Shown here: positions 35,225 through 47,000 of the stretch, piece by piece
Numbering within the stretch: the first letter of the stretch is position 1
Layout of the letters: each line of letters begins with the position of its first letter
DNA from: Effrenium voratum
Lineage: Eukaryota; Sar; Dinophyceae; Suessiales; Symbiodiniaceae
Direction: 5' to 3'
Assembly (NCBI GenBank): GCA_963377175.1
Contig: CAUJNA010001580.1
Location: 704,501 to 768,500 of the forward strand
Length of the DNA stretch: 64,000 bases
Made by a program: the position numbers and the translations under genes
Notes under the pieces: generated by a model
Database searches by the model: none
Seen by the model: only the letters and a program-made list of their open reading frames with translations
Told to the model about the DNA's origin: nothing

Positions 35225-36398
35225 CTGGACGTGGAATTTAGCATGACAAAGTTCATACGCTCCTTCCAATCATGGAAGTGGATAGGAGGCTTCCCCAAAA
35301 GGAAAGTAGTCTTCCAAAACCCTCTTGTCAGCTTCCATAATTGTTGGGTGGTAATTCATTGAACCGAAGACAAACCTGGACCCGCAAGAAAGGAACCTTC
35401 ATCAGTGAGCTCGTCTTTCCTGTCTTTCTGGTGGCTGCAAAATTGAAGCCCATGAGATGAGGTCGCCTTAAGATTCCGTCGTCATCTGGCGGATGGGCTT
35501 CGTTCGCTATTGGATGTCATTTGCTTTCCAACCTTATGCTTGAGAAGCTTTTTGGAGGGATCTGGGCAGAGCTAAAGGAGCTAACAGGTGCAGTTCAAAA
35601 CCGACAAACTGCGCTGAAGCAAACAGCAAAGCTGTGGCGGTGCTGAAAAGCAACACGTCTATCGGCTTCATATCTGAGCCAAACTCGGAAGCAAATGCAG
35701 TGGTCAAAGCGTACGGTTGGTCGATCCTAATCCATGCTCCCATGAAACTCGTTCAATTAATATATGGGCGCAATCCCATGATTCAAGCAAGCGACCATCA
35801 TAGCTTTCGCTCGTTTGCCCCCCCCCCCGGTGTGGTCAATGCAGCATGTGCGCAGATAATGCGAGTTCCTTAAGTAAAATTCCGTTTACAGATTCGGCCT
35901 TCCACTTGGCAATACAATCTGTTGGTGTACCAAACCTTCAGTTTTACGCTTTTGCCCCCGACCAAAAATGTGCTGTTTTTCTGCTCCATGTTTACTTCCA
36001 GGACAAACAATATTTAAAGTGATAAATTCCCTTAGAACCCCACGAGGGAAAATACATTATATTCTTACACCAAATGCAGCAGACAAAAGAGATCGCAGCA
36101 AGAAGGTCGGGGGTGCAAGGAAGCCTTGTGCGAAGGACCTGTGACTGGTGTCCCAAAACAGGTAACTGTGTTCAGTGGAAACCAAACAACCACGAATCCC
36201 TTCTTCAGAAGGGTGTTTCCTCCGAAAGAAGTTCCTCACCGGAGCACCCTCTGTTGATCCGGGAACTTGTGCACATCAGGGTCAAGTTGGTGGGTCCAGT
36301 TGGCTGCGGATGGGATTTAGGGGGATACTCGAAACATCACATCTCCAACCGAGACTGTAAAAAGCGATGTGGAAAGGCTCTCTGACTTAGGTCCCCGG

Positions 36399-36399
<1 letters not shown>

Positions 36400-36433
<34 letters not shown>
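36400..36433 (+). repeat. Poly-A run (34 bases)
   Basis: 34 consecutive A. No recognisable retroposed gene or target duplication was seen around it. Confidence 0.95.
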
Positions 36434-36434
<1 letters not shown>

Positions 36435-37429
36435 AATGGTTGATTCCCTTCAAAGACAACAGGGTCAAATAAGCAACAAATATTAATCGAATCGAAGGCT
36501 AGGGGATTTGAAGAATCTATGCGCAGAGCGCCTTCAGTAGCTCCTCAATCTCGCTGTCACTCCTCAGAGTCTCTGAAGGACGCCTTCCCAAAAAAAACAG
36601 CAAATCATGGCTCAGGTGGCGACTCAGACCTCACGATTGGGCCAGGCAGCAAGCCCCTCATCCCCAACAGCACACCCAAAAGACCGTCCGGAACCCTCCC
36701 TTAAAGCTGCTCCGAACCACTCGGGAACCTATCTGGGTAAGCACCCCATGTCCCTCAGCTAGGCAAAAAGCTGTCCACCCAACTACTTGTTGGACTTGAC
36801 TTGCTCGTTTCTTTGTATCAACCCCGATTCCGATAGGAAACTCCTGAAGGCGTCCTTCGGGGGGTCGAGGGGGTGGGTTCATCTTTATGGATTCTCAGGC
36901 AAATCCCCTAGGTTGAAGTCCGTAGTCAAACACTGCAAATTTTACTATTCCAAAACCTGAAAGACTTGGCTCCCCAAGAACCTACATAGCTCGCTTCGCC
37001 CAAAGGTGAGCTCGCCATACAAATGGGCAGACACATGGATGTTTCTCAGATCCAGACCTGTGAATCATGCATTGCTGGAACTCGTTTTCATGGCAACACG
37101 CCCTGTTCAAGCTTTGGCGGCTCGTACCACACATCCACAAGAATCAGAGTAAGTTCAAAGAACCCTGATGGGTGTCCTACTAAGAACCTACAGAAAGCCT
37201 GAAAATGGGCGGTTCCCCCCGCAAAAAAAGGGCACTCACAAAACGACAAGCTTGCCACCCCCCCTTTTACCACCCACGTCCCCCGGATTGAGGCCCTGCC
37301 AAGCAGCAGTTCGGACACATCAGGAGCCAGCACCCGCCTGTACGCATGGAACCCTGCCTGCTTTTCCGGCAAAGCTAAAACCGAGAAACACTATGTGCAT
37401 GCAAGCAAGAAAACACATGGGCAAGTAAG

Positions 37430-37565
37430 GAAGTAGGTAAGCAAGCGAGCGAGCGAGCCAGCCAGCAAGCAAGCATGCAAGCAAGCATGCAAGCAAACAA
37501 GCAAGCGAGTGAGTGGGGAACCAATTTAGTACGGCAGGAAGAAAGCCTGGAAGCAAGCAAGCGGC
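37430..37565 (+). repeat. CAAG/CGAG microsatellite
   Basis: GCAAG, GCGAG and CCAG tetranucleotide runs; reverse complement in type to 12,945-13,062. Confidence 0.85.
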
Positions 37566-38273
37566 CACAATGAGAACACAGCTAAGAAAACAAGTATGCG
37601 TGGATGGATGAATGGATGGACTGATGGGTTGACGCCTTAGTGCAATGCGGAAGGGGAAGGTAAACGGATGGAACAAGGCATATCAAATGAGTCAGTCCAA
37701 TTATTTCTCACAAGCTGCACGGCTTCCCAGACAAATTTGAAGAGGGTGGTACAGGGAGCCGCAGAAAGGAACACAATTCACGGGGGGAAAAAAGAAAACC
37801 CAAATCTGTCGGCCAGCACAAAGTAATACGAAACCAATAGTAGACCAATGGTGAACCAATACTGAGAAAATCCCAAGCCAGCACAGACAGCTGAGGCTGT
37901 GAACAGCCCTTTTCTATGACGCACTGTAATAAAACAGCTGGCATTGTGGGACCTCATGTTCAGATTCCGGTCTTTGAGATTCATCTTACCTTTCCGATCA
38001 AAGATCAAACACACTCCCCCCCCCCCCAGTGGATCCCAGTTGCCACTACGTATGGTAATCATTCTGCATTTTCCGTTTAGCTTTTCAAGGGTTCCCTCAA
38101 CCTAATACAGGGAGATGGGATCAATGAGGTTTGTTTCCCTCAATTCAGCAAGGGGTTCAACACCCCAGTTTACACTGACCTCCCAAGTGTTACACAAAAT
38201 GGAACCACTGGGACTGACACACAAACACACCTGTTTAAACATAATCAAGACCAAACAAAACAGCTGTTCGGCA

Positions 38274-38345
38274 ATTGGGTGCGTCTTTTTTGTGGGTACC
38301 CCTTTTTGGTTGGTGCTAGAGGGAAACCAACGCACCACCCATATT
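38274..38345. mobile_element. F1 element, short copy
   Basis: Starts ATTGGGTGCGTCTTTTTTGT, contains GGGTACCCCTTTTTGGTTGG and GAGGGAAACCAACGC, ends CACCACCCATAT. Confidence 0.75.
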
Positions 38346-38682
38346 TTGTCTGCCCCAAAAAATGCATGGCCTTGGAGAAAACCCCGGAGTTGGTCAAAGT
38401 GGACCAAAAGAAACCAACTTTTAACGAGACGTTGCTAATTGGTGTTCAGAGTCTGTTTCATATTCACCAGGCTTTCCACAATAATTGGGTGTGGCTCAAA
38501 ATTTCAGAGACAGACCGCGTTTTCTTGGTCCACCTTTCCGTTTGCTAGGGTTCTGCTTTGAGCAGAAACCATTGTTGAGCCACCCCCCGAGTTGCTTTGT
38601 TGTTGGGGAACCCCAAAAAATGGCTGTTGTCCTAAAGAGACCAACCCACCACCAAGGACTTCAAAGCCGAGGCCCGCCTTAC

Positions 38683-38739
38683 CGCGCGCAGCACCTCCTC
38701 CCGCGGGGTGGCGCCATCACGTCGCAGGCCACCCGCCTC
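38683..38739 (-). CDS. Candidate exon EAGGLRRDGATPREEVLRA
   Basis: Nineteen codons reading EAGGLRRDGATPREEVLRA. Acceptor CGCTGAG and a textbook donor GTAAGG after GCGCG. Joins naturally to the 35.2-kb candidate as EEVLRA-VWNPDL. A fragment resembling F1 lies about 50 bases downstream. Unrecognised. Confidence 0.5.
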
Positions 38740-39173
38740 CTCAGCGGAAAAAAACAAACACCGAAAGGACCGTCTGGGGCGGTGGGTTGGAGTCTCTTGA
38801 AGCGGCTGGCGGGGTGGGGTTTGGCAACCTTTTACCGGTTCATGTGTGTTGCCAAAATCAATTTCGCACCGGTTGGTAGCTGTTTTCTCAATATTAACAG
38901 GGTTTCGTTCATCCCAACTGGATTTTGTTCATCCACAGTAGTTCAGACTTAGACCCCTAAGTGTTCTTTTATTTAAATGGAGGACAAGAAAACCCACCGT
39001 TTTAGGACATGGACCCCAATTGTGTAAACAAACCTCTCCATCTTAGAACAACAAAGGAATTCTCGCGGAACCACCCGAAACCACGTTTTTGTGTGCCTTG
39101 TAAAAACCGTTTGGCCGCGCCGGACTGGAATCTCAGCCTTTGGATCCTAACGGGATTTCCCTCGAGCGGCCGC

Positions 39174-39284
39174 CCAGCTCCGCAGGCGCTGCAGCAGCTT
39201 CCCCCGCAGGCTTTGGGACTCCGCGGCGCCTCGTGTTCGGCTGGCGCGGGGAATTGGCCGTGCGGTCGAAGAGAAAGCCGTACC
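39174..39284 (-). CDS. Candidate exon with GKLLQRLRSW helix
   Basis: Thirty-seven codons: GTAFSSTARPIPRASRTRGA, then AESQSLRGKLLQRLRSW. Acceptor ACCCAG, possible donor GC (AGCTGG then GCGGCC). The other two frames on this strand are open as well, so the frame is uncertain. The arm of a long hairpin starts 37 bases upstream of its acceptor. Confidence 0.4.
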
Positions 39285-39320
39285 CTGGGTATGGCAGCAA
39301 AAAACGTGGCTGTTTTGGAG

Positions 39321-39567
39321 CCCCCCACACCCACTCCACAGGGCTGTATAGTTTTCTACCATACCAAGGGTTGTAACGTTGACCCCATATGAATGAACCC
39401 CAGTGTACTACATAATAGGGGGATGGGGGTCCCTCCAACAGTGGTCTGATTCCTCACTAAACCCAGGTTGACACCCCTATATTCATAAACTGGGGTTGAG
39501 TAATGTGGGGTCAACATTACAACCCTTGATATGGTATAAAACTATCTGTGCAGTGGGTGTTGGTGGG
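39321..39567. mobile_element. Long hairpin element (F3-related), arms about 65 bases
   Basis: Left arm 39,321-39,386 contains CCACACCCACTCC, AGTTTTCTACCATACC, AAGGGTTGTAACGTTGACCC. The right arm 39,507-39,567 carries its reverse complement (GGGGTCAACATTACAACCCTT, GATATGGTATAAAACT, AGTGGGTGTTGG). The inner GTTGACCCC/GGGGTCAAC ends match F3. Confidence 0.75.
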
Positions 39568-41426
39568 CTTGGTTAAGGCTTGGTGTAGGGTTGCTGTACG
39601 GTTGGTTAGCTTTACACCCCCTGGTAGCGTTTTTTGCAGCGCCCCACGAACAATTAACAGAACCAAAAACCTAAAAGCTTAAAGACATGCCAACAACAGT
39701 GAAGAAAACACCAGCGATTCCATTTGGGCAGCAGTGTTTTGTCAGTGTACCGTGTTCACCTTGGAATGTTAAAAGGCAGGACAAAAAAAAACTCTCGGGA
39801 GACCAGTGGCAACTGGGGTGTTGCGCCCCCTTTGCATGGAATAACGGTCCCCAACCCAGTAATTCGAATTCCATGTATAGTAGGAATCGGGCTTTAAAAC
39901 CCAAACAGCCAATTGACGGTTTGCTACCATAGTAAGCCGGGATCCTCTGGGACAGACAACCAGTTGCCAAGTCATTAAAAAAAAAACGGGTTCCTGTCTG
40001 TTTGGGGGTTTAAGCATTGCCTTTTGCCAGTCTTGATCGGTTTCAGGGGCCTAAGGAGCCCCGAACGCGAACGCCGAGTTACAAACCCTCCAAAAGTCAA
40101 AGACGACTCTTTTGAAGGTTTTGAAGGCCTACCCCTGTCCCGTGGATGGACACATAAAAACATTTCGCACCAGTTGGCAGGTGTTTTTCACCCAGCATTC
40201 ATAGGGTTGCATCCATCCCAGCTGGTGCGAAGTAGATGATGTCCATCCATTTCTATGATTGCTAGTAAAAGGGTATGTTGACGGTGGCCTTGGTTGAAGA
40301 TGCAACCTACGTTGGGTTTTCCTCCAAACCCAGACCCCCGCTGGCCGTGGGAAAAAAGGGGCACTCTCTTTCTTGGTACTTGATTTTAGGGGGAACCACG
40401 TCCAAAAAATAAAATACAAAAAGGGGGCACCACTGGGTGTCTGGAACGTCAGGTTTCGAAATACATCTCGCCCAATCTTGGTCAGAACATGGCCGACCCT
40501 ACAACCAAGCAATTGTCTGTGTTGTGGCAGGGATTTCCTCTTCAAAAGTTGAGGTCCCCAGATTGACATAGAATCCCACAAAAACCGCCATTTGTCGAGG
40601 AAACTCCTTTTGGGGGACCTCGCCTGGTCTGGTCTGTTCCCAGATCCCCTCCTAAAAATTTAACCTGTACCTGGTTGAGTGGAAACTACCACTAAGCCAA
40701 CTAGAAACCTACATTCTGAAGGAACCCAAGTGCAAACTACATTAAACCAACCAAATTGCATCTAAATACATTTTTTGCACCGGACGGCTGAGAACCGCGA
40801 AGTTTTGTGTTTCCGTCCGTGAGTTCCAGGCTCTGCTCCAGCCTTCGTCTTTCCGCACCACGAAATCCAGCACCACCTGAGGAACCGGGGGTCTTTTGGG
40901 AGGACCCCAGAATCTTCAACTTTTGGCAGGGGTCAAAGGGCGTACTGAAAGGGCCAACGAAATGATGAGAATGGGCTTTGGGGATACTATCAAATCAGAT
41001 TCGGTCATGATCATAGGACCAAGTGAATAAATATTTAGCCCCTCATAGTATCGCTTTGAAGCTATTTGAAACCTCAGGGAACATTAGCGAACCTCAGCGG
41101 AGATTGCGAAAGGAAGCCAATAGCTTCGGGTCCCCAACCTTTTGCAATGAGCCCAACATGAAATTGAAGCACGTCGGTTCTCAGCCAAAAGGACGTGAAC
41201 AAAGGTGAAGCGGCTTTTTTCCTCGGGGCCATGAAGGGTCAGCAGCTCGGTGCTGGGGGACCGGGGGGCCGCATCTCTTCAGCTTCCCTCCAATTCTTGG
41301 TTTGGATTGGTGATTCGGAGGTTCTACAAGAACCAGGGGTTCAATTCAAGTCGGTCCAAACCAATCCCAAGAACCATATTCCAGTACGTCAACAGAATGT
41401 GACTCTGCAACGAGGGGCTGCTTGAG

Positions 41427-41570
41427 AGAAAGGTACCCTCACAAAACACACAAATCAGTCCTAAAACATTTAGCGAACCTACCCCAAAACCACAAGGCAG
41501 ACAACACCCATCAAACACATCTTGAACCGACCAACCAGGCAAACCCGAACCTAAATCAAGCCACCCCAGT
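41427..41570 (+). repeat. Dispersed repeat, plus-orientation copy
   Basis: Shares GGTACCCTC, ACACACAAATC, GCGAACCTACCCCAAAACCA and TTGAACCGACCAACCAGGCA with the reverse complement of 47,034-47,216. Confidence 0.8.
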
Positions 41571-41689
41571 TATTCAATTTCTGCATAGTAGGCGGGGTCC
41601 AACCTTAAAACGACACACCCAATTGAGGGTACCTCATCTTCGGCATGGCTTAAGAAAAGACCCCCAAGAAGGAAAATCAGCTTCCCCCT

Positions 41690-41806
41690 AATTTGTGGTT
41701 TGGATTGGTGGTTTGGTGGTTAAGGGTGGCTTCCCATTTACCCTCCACACGAACCAAGGGGTTCAACCCAAACCACCAATCCAAACCACCAACTAAAGGT
41801 TACCTA
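41690..41806. repeat. Hairpin repeat with 20-base perfect inverted ends
   Basis: GGTTTGGATTGGTGGTTTGG on the left, CCAAACCACCAATCCAAACC on the right. The core contains GGTGGCTTCCCATTTACCCTC. A related copy is at about 1,196-1,303 and a partial one at about 41,290-41,385. Confidence 0.85.
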
Positions 41807-43906
41807 AAAGAAGGAAAACAAAACAACATGGAACAACAATAGACAAATATCACACGCCAAAGCCTCTGTGGCCTCCTGTGTTGCAAAGGCTCTTGTCCCA
41901 AGTCACGCGCGTCTAAATGAACATGGAAGTCGAAAGGGGGGGTGGGGTCCCAACAAGATCTTCCTCTAAATGCTGATCTGTTGGAACCAGCTACCAAGGT
42001 GGACCCTCCCCTCCCCCCCTGCCCCCGAAACACCCCGCCGCATAGCTCGCGAGGAAGAAAGACCACGTGGCAGCATCAACCTAAGGCTCTCGCAAAGGCT
42101 CTCGCAAAAACCCCTCTGCAAAAAAAACACGTTCCTTGATGCCTTTTGCCAAGCGAAGGCCTCTTGCGAAGCACTGAACATAGATCTCTCCCACAGTGGC
42201 TTCCCTTTGGCTTCCCTTGAACTCGGGCACCGAGCCTCAAAAGGACAGGTGCCAAGGTTCTCCTACGGACCCCAGTTGGCTTCAGCGCCATCCCCGGGTG
42301 TTTTGGGCAAAATGATGCACTGCTCACATGACTTTGACCAGGTGGGCATTGAGCTTTGACTCATCCAAGGCGCTGCATTGCCCAGGGCAAGCGTCAATGC
42401 CCGCGCTAGAAGCACACTCAACAGCGACCTCAGACAGCAAGGTGGTTTCCAAATCCCACCAAAAGGAGATGCTTGATTCTGATCCTAGAGTGAACCTTAC
42501 AATTTGACACCCCTACTGGTCTCTGCATAGATTTCCCTTGCACAAAACAAGTACGGGGAAGGGTCCCCTATGGGGGACGCCCTATCACGCCCTCCATACA
42601 TGACTTAGGAGCGCATCTTGCCAAACATAAGCATGCAGGGCAATTGGCGTCCTGTTAAGTTCCAGATGGCCATCCAAAGGGGAGTCTGACACGTTCCGCA
42701 AAGGCACCCAACGTGCTCACTGAAGAGTCATTTTAGTTGTCACCCTTGGTGTTGATTGGTGTCCTTTTGGATTTCGAACATACCCTTGGGGAGAAGCCAA
42801 TGGTGGAAAACAAAGCAGAACATAAATTGGACAATGTTGCCGGCTCTTCCGGACAAGCCATAATTGAAGGCAACCAACGGATAAACTTCAAAAACTGGTT
42901 GCCTACTACAGTAGCTTGCCTGAAAGCAATGGGAATATAGGGATGGCAATCCCAGAACTTGTGGCTTTCCTTCTAGTTTGCCTTTAAACTCATACCCATA
43001 CCAAAACATATTGGTTTCTCGTTGCCTTCGAAAAGCCGCTGTGAACATAAAACATGAAGGGTTCCTTCTAGTTTCCCAGGTATGTGCAAGATACCCCCTA
43101 ACCACCCCCAGAGGAAAAGAGGGGTTACAAAATATTCCCTTTATTTAGTACATAGTGGTTGTGTTTCCGGTCGTGGTTTCTTCGGTGAAATGCAGAGTGC
43201 TTTGGACATTACGAAGACAAGTGAGGAGACAACATAGTATCTTCCGCTTAGTCGCCCTGCGACTCACTACACTTGTTTCTTGATGCGAGAGTCACACAGC
43301 AACCGGCCGCAAAGAATTGGTTTGCCTGGTGACCCTGAAGTTTACCTGGCTCTCCGAATTGCAGGGCTTCGGGGGGAATCTCGAAGCTTGCTTGCGTTAC
43401 CCCTTACTCTTAAATCCAACCTTGGGAGAGAATGATCCTGGAAAACCTGGTCTTGGTAAAATCACGTTGCCCCTTTGGGGCACCGCCCAAGCACCCCTCC
43501 CAAACACACCCCCTTGAAAAGACTAAAATGGGCAAAGGGAATAAATGACGTACCCCTCCCCCTGTTTGGGGTACCCCTATGTGATTCGGGCGACCACTTT
43601 AAGCCACGGCCTATGAGGGAAACTTCCGTTGACAGATTACGCCCGTCCTATTGTGTGGGTGTTCCCTCAAGTGAACCCCTGTACAAAAGGAGACACCCCC
43701 CCAATCAAAATCACCGCAGGGGTACCTCCATTTGCTCAAGTCCCCTGGAAAAAAACAAAAAACACATATTTCAGTAGTGATAGATTCAATTTAAATCCAA
43801 CAGGAAGACAAACCAACATATTCGTTTCAGCAAACGGAAGGGTGTACAAAATCCGGGGTTCACCTGTAGGTCCCTCTGACCCCTCCCCCCCTCCCCGCCC
43901 CACCGA

Positions 43907-44013
43907 TCAGAAATCGAGAGGCAGCAGCAGCAGCGCCACAGCCTGTCCGGCCAAGCGCTGAGTTTCAGAGGCCAGGCCCACCGAGAGGCCCAGCACCGTG
44001 CGTAGCTCCAGGC
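43907..44013 (-). CDS. Gene 2 candidate exon 15, possibly C-terminal (LELRTVLGLSVGLASETQRL...)
   Basis: LELRTVLGLSVGLASETQRL, AGQAVALLLLPLDF then TGA at 43,907-43,909. Acceptor GCGTGAG. Alternatively a GC donor after CCGGACAG (exon end 43,943) would carry the frame on to the 39.2-kb candidate. Hydrophobic, possibly membrane-embedded. Confidence 0.5.
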
Positions 44014-47000
44014 CTCACGCCACGAGGCGAAAGCGACAGGCGGGGAAGTTCTGGACACCGCAAGCAGGTCCTGAAGGGACTTTAGACTCAAAATGGACCG
44101 CAACAGGACCTCAGACGCCAACCGAAGCGATTTCAACGGAACACCGAGTAAACACCGAACTCGGGCCGCACATGGACATTGAATGGGCATCAAATGCACG
44201 CCAAAGGAGCTCTGTGTTTCAGAGTGCTTGGACCAAATAAATGAAAGTGACATAAGCTCAAATGAATCCCAAATGGGCCCAACAAATCTGCAATTCTGAT
44301 TTTGTGAGGTCCTTACCCCAAACAGGGTTTCCGAGCCATTGCCCTTTGTGGAACCTCCAAAAGGGGCAGTTTCAACTTTTGATTTGGGGCAATGGAAACC
44401 AAAGGGAAAGCCGAAGCCATTTTGGGGGGTCCAACCTTAACAAAAAGACACACCCCACCAAACCCAATGCCAAAGCCAAGGCCCAAGCCGACCCACCCCC
44501 AGATGGAGCCCCTTGATTGGACCCATCAAAGCCCAGGACGAAGACGCCTGCGGCCATCCAGCGCCGTCGCAGCACTGCTGAAGGCGCCAAGTCCCCCCCG
44601 GTGCCGGAGGGCTGTTGCCTCGGTTTTCCGGGCGAGGCAGGTTGCTTGGCTTGGCTTGGCTAGGGGTTTCAACCGGAGGGTTTCTTACATGGGACCATGG
44701 ATAGCTTCGCTTTGGCTCCTCATACATCACGAATCAACAAAAAGTACTTATCATCAAACAAACACTCACACCCTAACGTACCTTTCGGGGATAACCCGCC
44801 AAAAGAAACTCGTGGCAGAAAAATGAAATGGTGTCCGTTTTGCGCTTCCCTCAAGGATGACTTCAGCCCTTGCATTGATTTCACAATGAGAATCCCTCTG
44901 TTTAAATCACACTATAGATATGTATATATATATATATATGTTTTTATTTATACATATACACACATTCAATCTATATGTGGAAACAAAATCGGAACCAATC
45001 AAGCACAGTTGCAAATCGCCAGACTTTGGCCTCCATGTTGCTTTTGCGCTTTTAAGTGGACCCATGGCAAAACATGGACGCCGGATGCTTTCCGCACCTG
45101 GCAGGTCCTTCAAACTGTTTTGGCCCAACACTGGGAGATACCTTTTACAGAGAACCTCGTGCTTCTTTTGAGCATCTTAAGTGGCAGCGGTTCTAACGGG
45201 CATCTGTACTACCAGCCTCGGATCGCACTAGGGAACTTGATCCCTGCGGATACCCTCGCGGCAAGACTCATGGCCGTCAACAGGCGGTCCTGACAAAAGC
45301 AATTCATGCCTTGTGTCGATCACACATAACACCACAACTCGCACACACAACAAGATATCTGACCAAAACGACGGGAACAAAACTACTGGGGATGATTTGT
45401 GATTTGCGTCGCTGTGTAAGCCCCAAAGAGATCCATGCGCCTCGAAACAGCATCTGGCTTCAACAACATAAAGCCCTGATGAGCATGGAAGCCAACAACA
45501 CAACTTCAGACAAAAAGAAAAGAACAAACCACGTTGAACACCGAGTTTCAGCGCAAACAAATACGTTGACCCAGGGTCTCGTAGAGGCGCCGGCGCCAAA
45601 AACACGTGGTCAATCGCATCTTTTGGTTGGCAATTGTTTGGTAATGGAGACTATCGAGCTCAGACTGAAGTAGACCGTGGCCAGAGGGAACAAGTTGGGC
45701 ATGGCATCCATGGTGTGCGCTTGGTAGCTGATTTTAAAGGGACCCTTCCCAAAAAAAACAAAAACTAGGGAAGCAACCCACTGGGTGCACTGCTTCTTCA
45801 GTGACGGACTTGCCAGTCGCGGGACCCAACAAAAAGCAGGGGAAGGAACCCAAGTTTTCATGAACATCTGGAAATCTGGAGGCCAGCAGAGCGCCTTCAA
45901 AGATCCACCTACCAAGAATCTGGTTCGTGTAGAAACCCTTTGCAGCAGCTGGTCAAAGTGTTTCCATTTTTCGCCAACATGTCTTTAGGAACCCAGTCCA
46001 CCCAGAGACACAGAACTATATAAAAGTGCAGCTGCGGCGGCACCCTTCCAGTTTCCCTCCTTCCAACAATCATAAAAGTGGGCAGCTGCCGACCTTTTCA
46101 AGAGAACAGAGCTTGTCGTCCAAACCCCTCCCATCGTCTGCCAAAGTTGTTGGAAAAACGGTAGCAGGGACCAAATCAGAACACACATTATTCTCCCGTG
46201 CAGCAGTTGGGTTCTATTTGTTCGGCCCTTACCTTGGCCCACATTTGGGGCTCTATTTCATATTCCCTCGAATATGACATAGTCTTTGGCATGTTTTGGC
46301 ATGTTTTGGAGACGTACCCGGGCGGCTCTCGAGAGCGACCGCTTCGAACCTGCCGGGCCGCGGAGCAACGCGCTCCCAGGCCAAAGCCAGCGCCTCCCGC
46401 GCAGCGGGAGCTGCCGCGGGTTTGGTGGCAGCGCGGGCCTTGGGAAGTCGAAGCCGGGGAATCCCCCTGAAGCGGGAGACAGAGGAAACAACTAACCATG
46501 AGAGCTAGGCCCATGGAATGTATATTTTATTGCTTGCTTCACTTTGAGTCACTGGAAAAATGTTAAATGTATCCTGAGTCTACCCTAGGTTTGCCACCCC
46601 TATTTGGACACATGGCTGTGAAACCCAAACAAAAAACAAACTCCGAAGTGGGTGGCGAACTTAAATCCCCACATTCCACCAATGGGTCCATTAGACTTTC
46701 CACCCGAGATCACCCGAGCCATGGGCCGGGCCAAGTCTTGTTGCAACTCGCACCCTGAAGCTCATGGCTGGTTTAGTTCTTCGTCGGTTCCAAGAAGCCC
46801 GAATCTGGAATCAGATCCCCGCTTGGGAGGCTGGGGGCTGTCATACGCCTGGGCCTTACATCTGTGGCTCAAAAATAGTTGCCCTGGCAAGTGGAAGTGG
46901 ACTAAAACCTGCGGTCCGATTCCTGGGTGTCCGACCGCTTCAATTGCAGCAGGGCCCAAGTCCGGCACGGGCTCCTGTCGCGGGAAACCCCCTTGGTTAC

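Larger units (their letters stand above)
39568..43906. other. Intron or intergenic stretch between the 39-kb and 44-kb candidate exons
   Basis: Contains F2-type sequence (40,640-40,810), the 41.4-kb repeat and the 41.7-kb hairpin. A weak GC-rich patch at 42,010-42,110 includes a doubled AAGGCTCTCGC. No gene called. Confidence 0.45.

Noticed and set aside
36400..36433. Poly-A tail of a retroposed gene
   Set aside because: No gene-like sequence precedes it on either strand and no flanking target duplication was seen.
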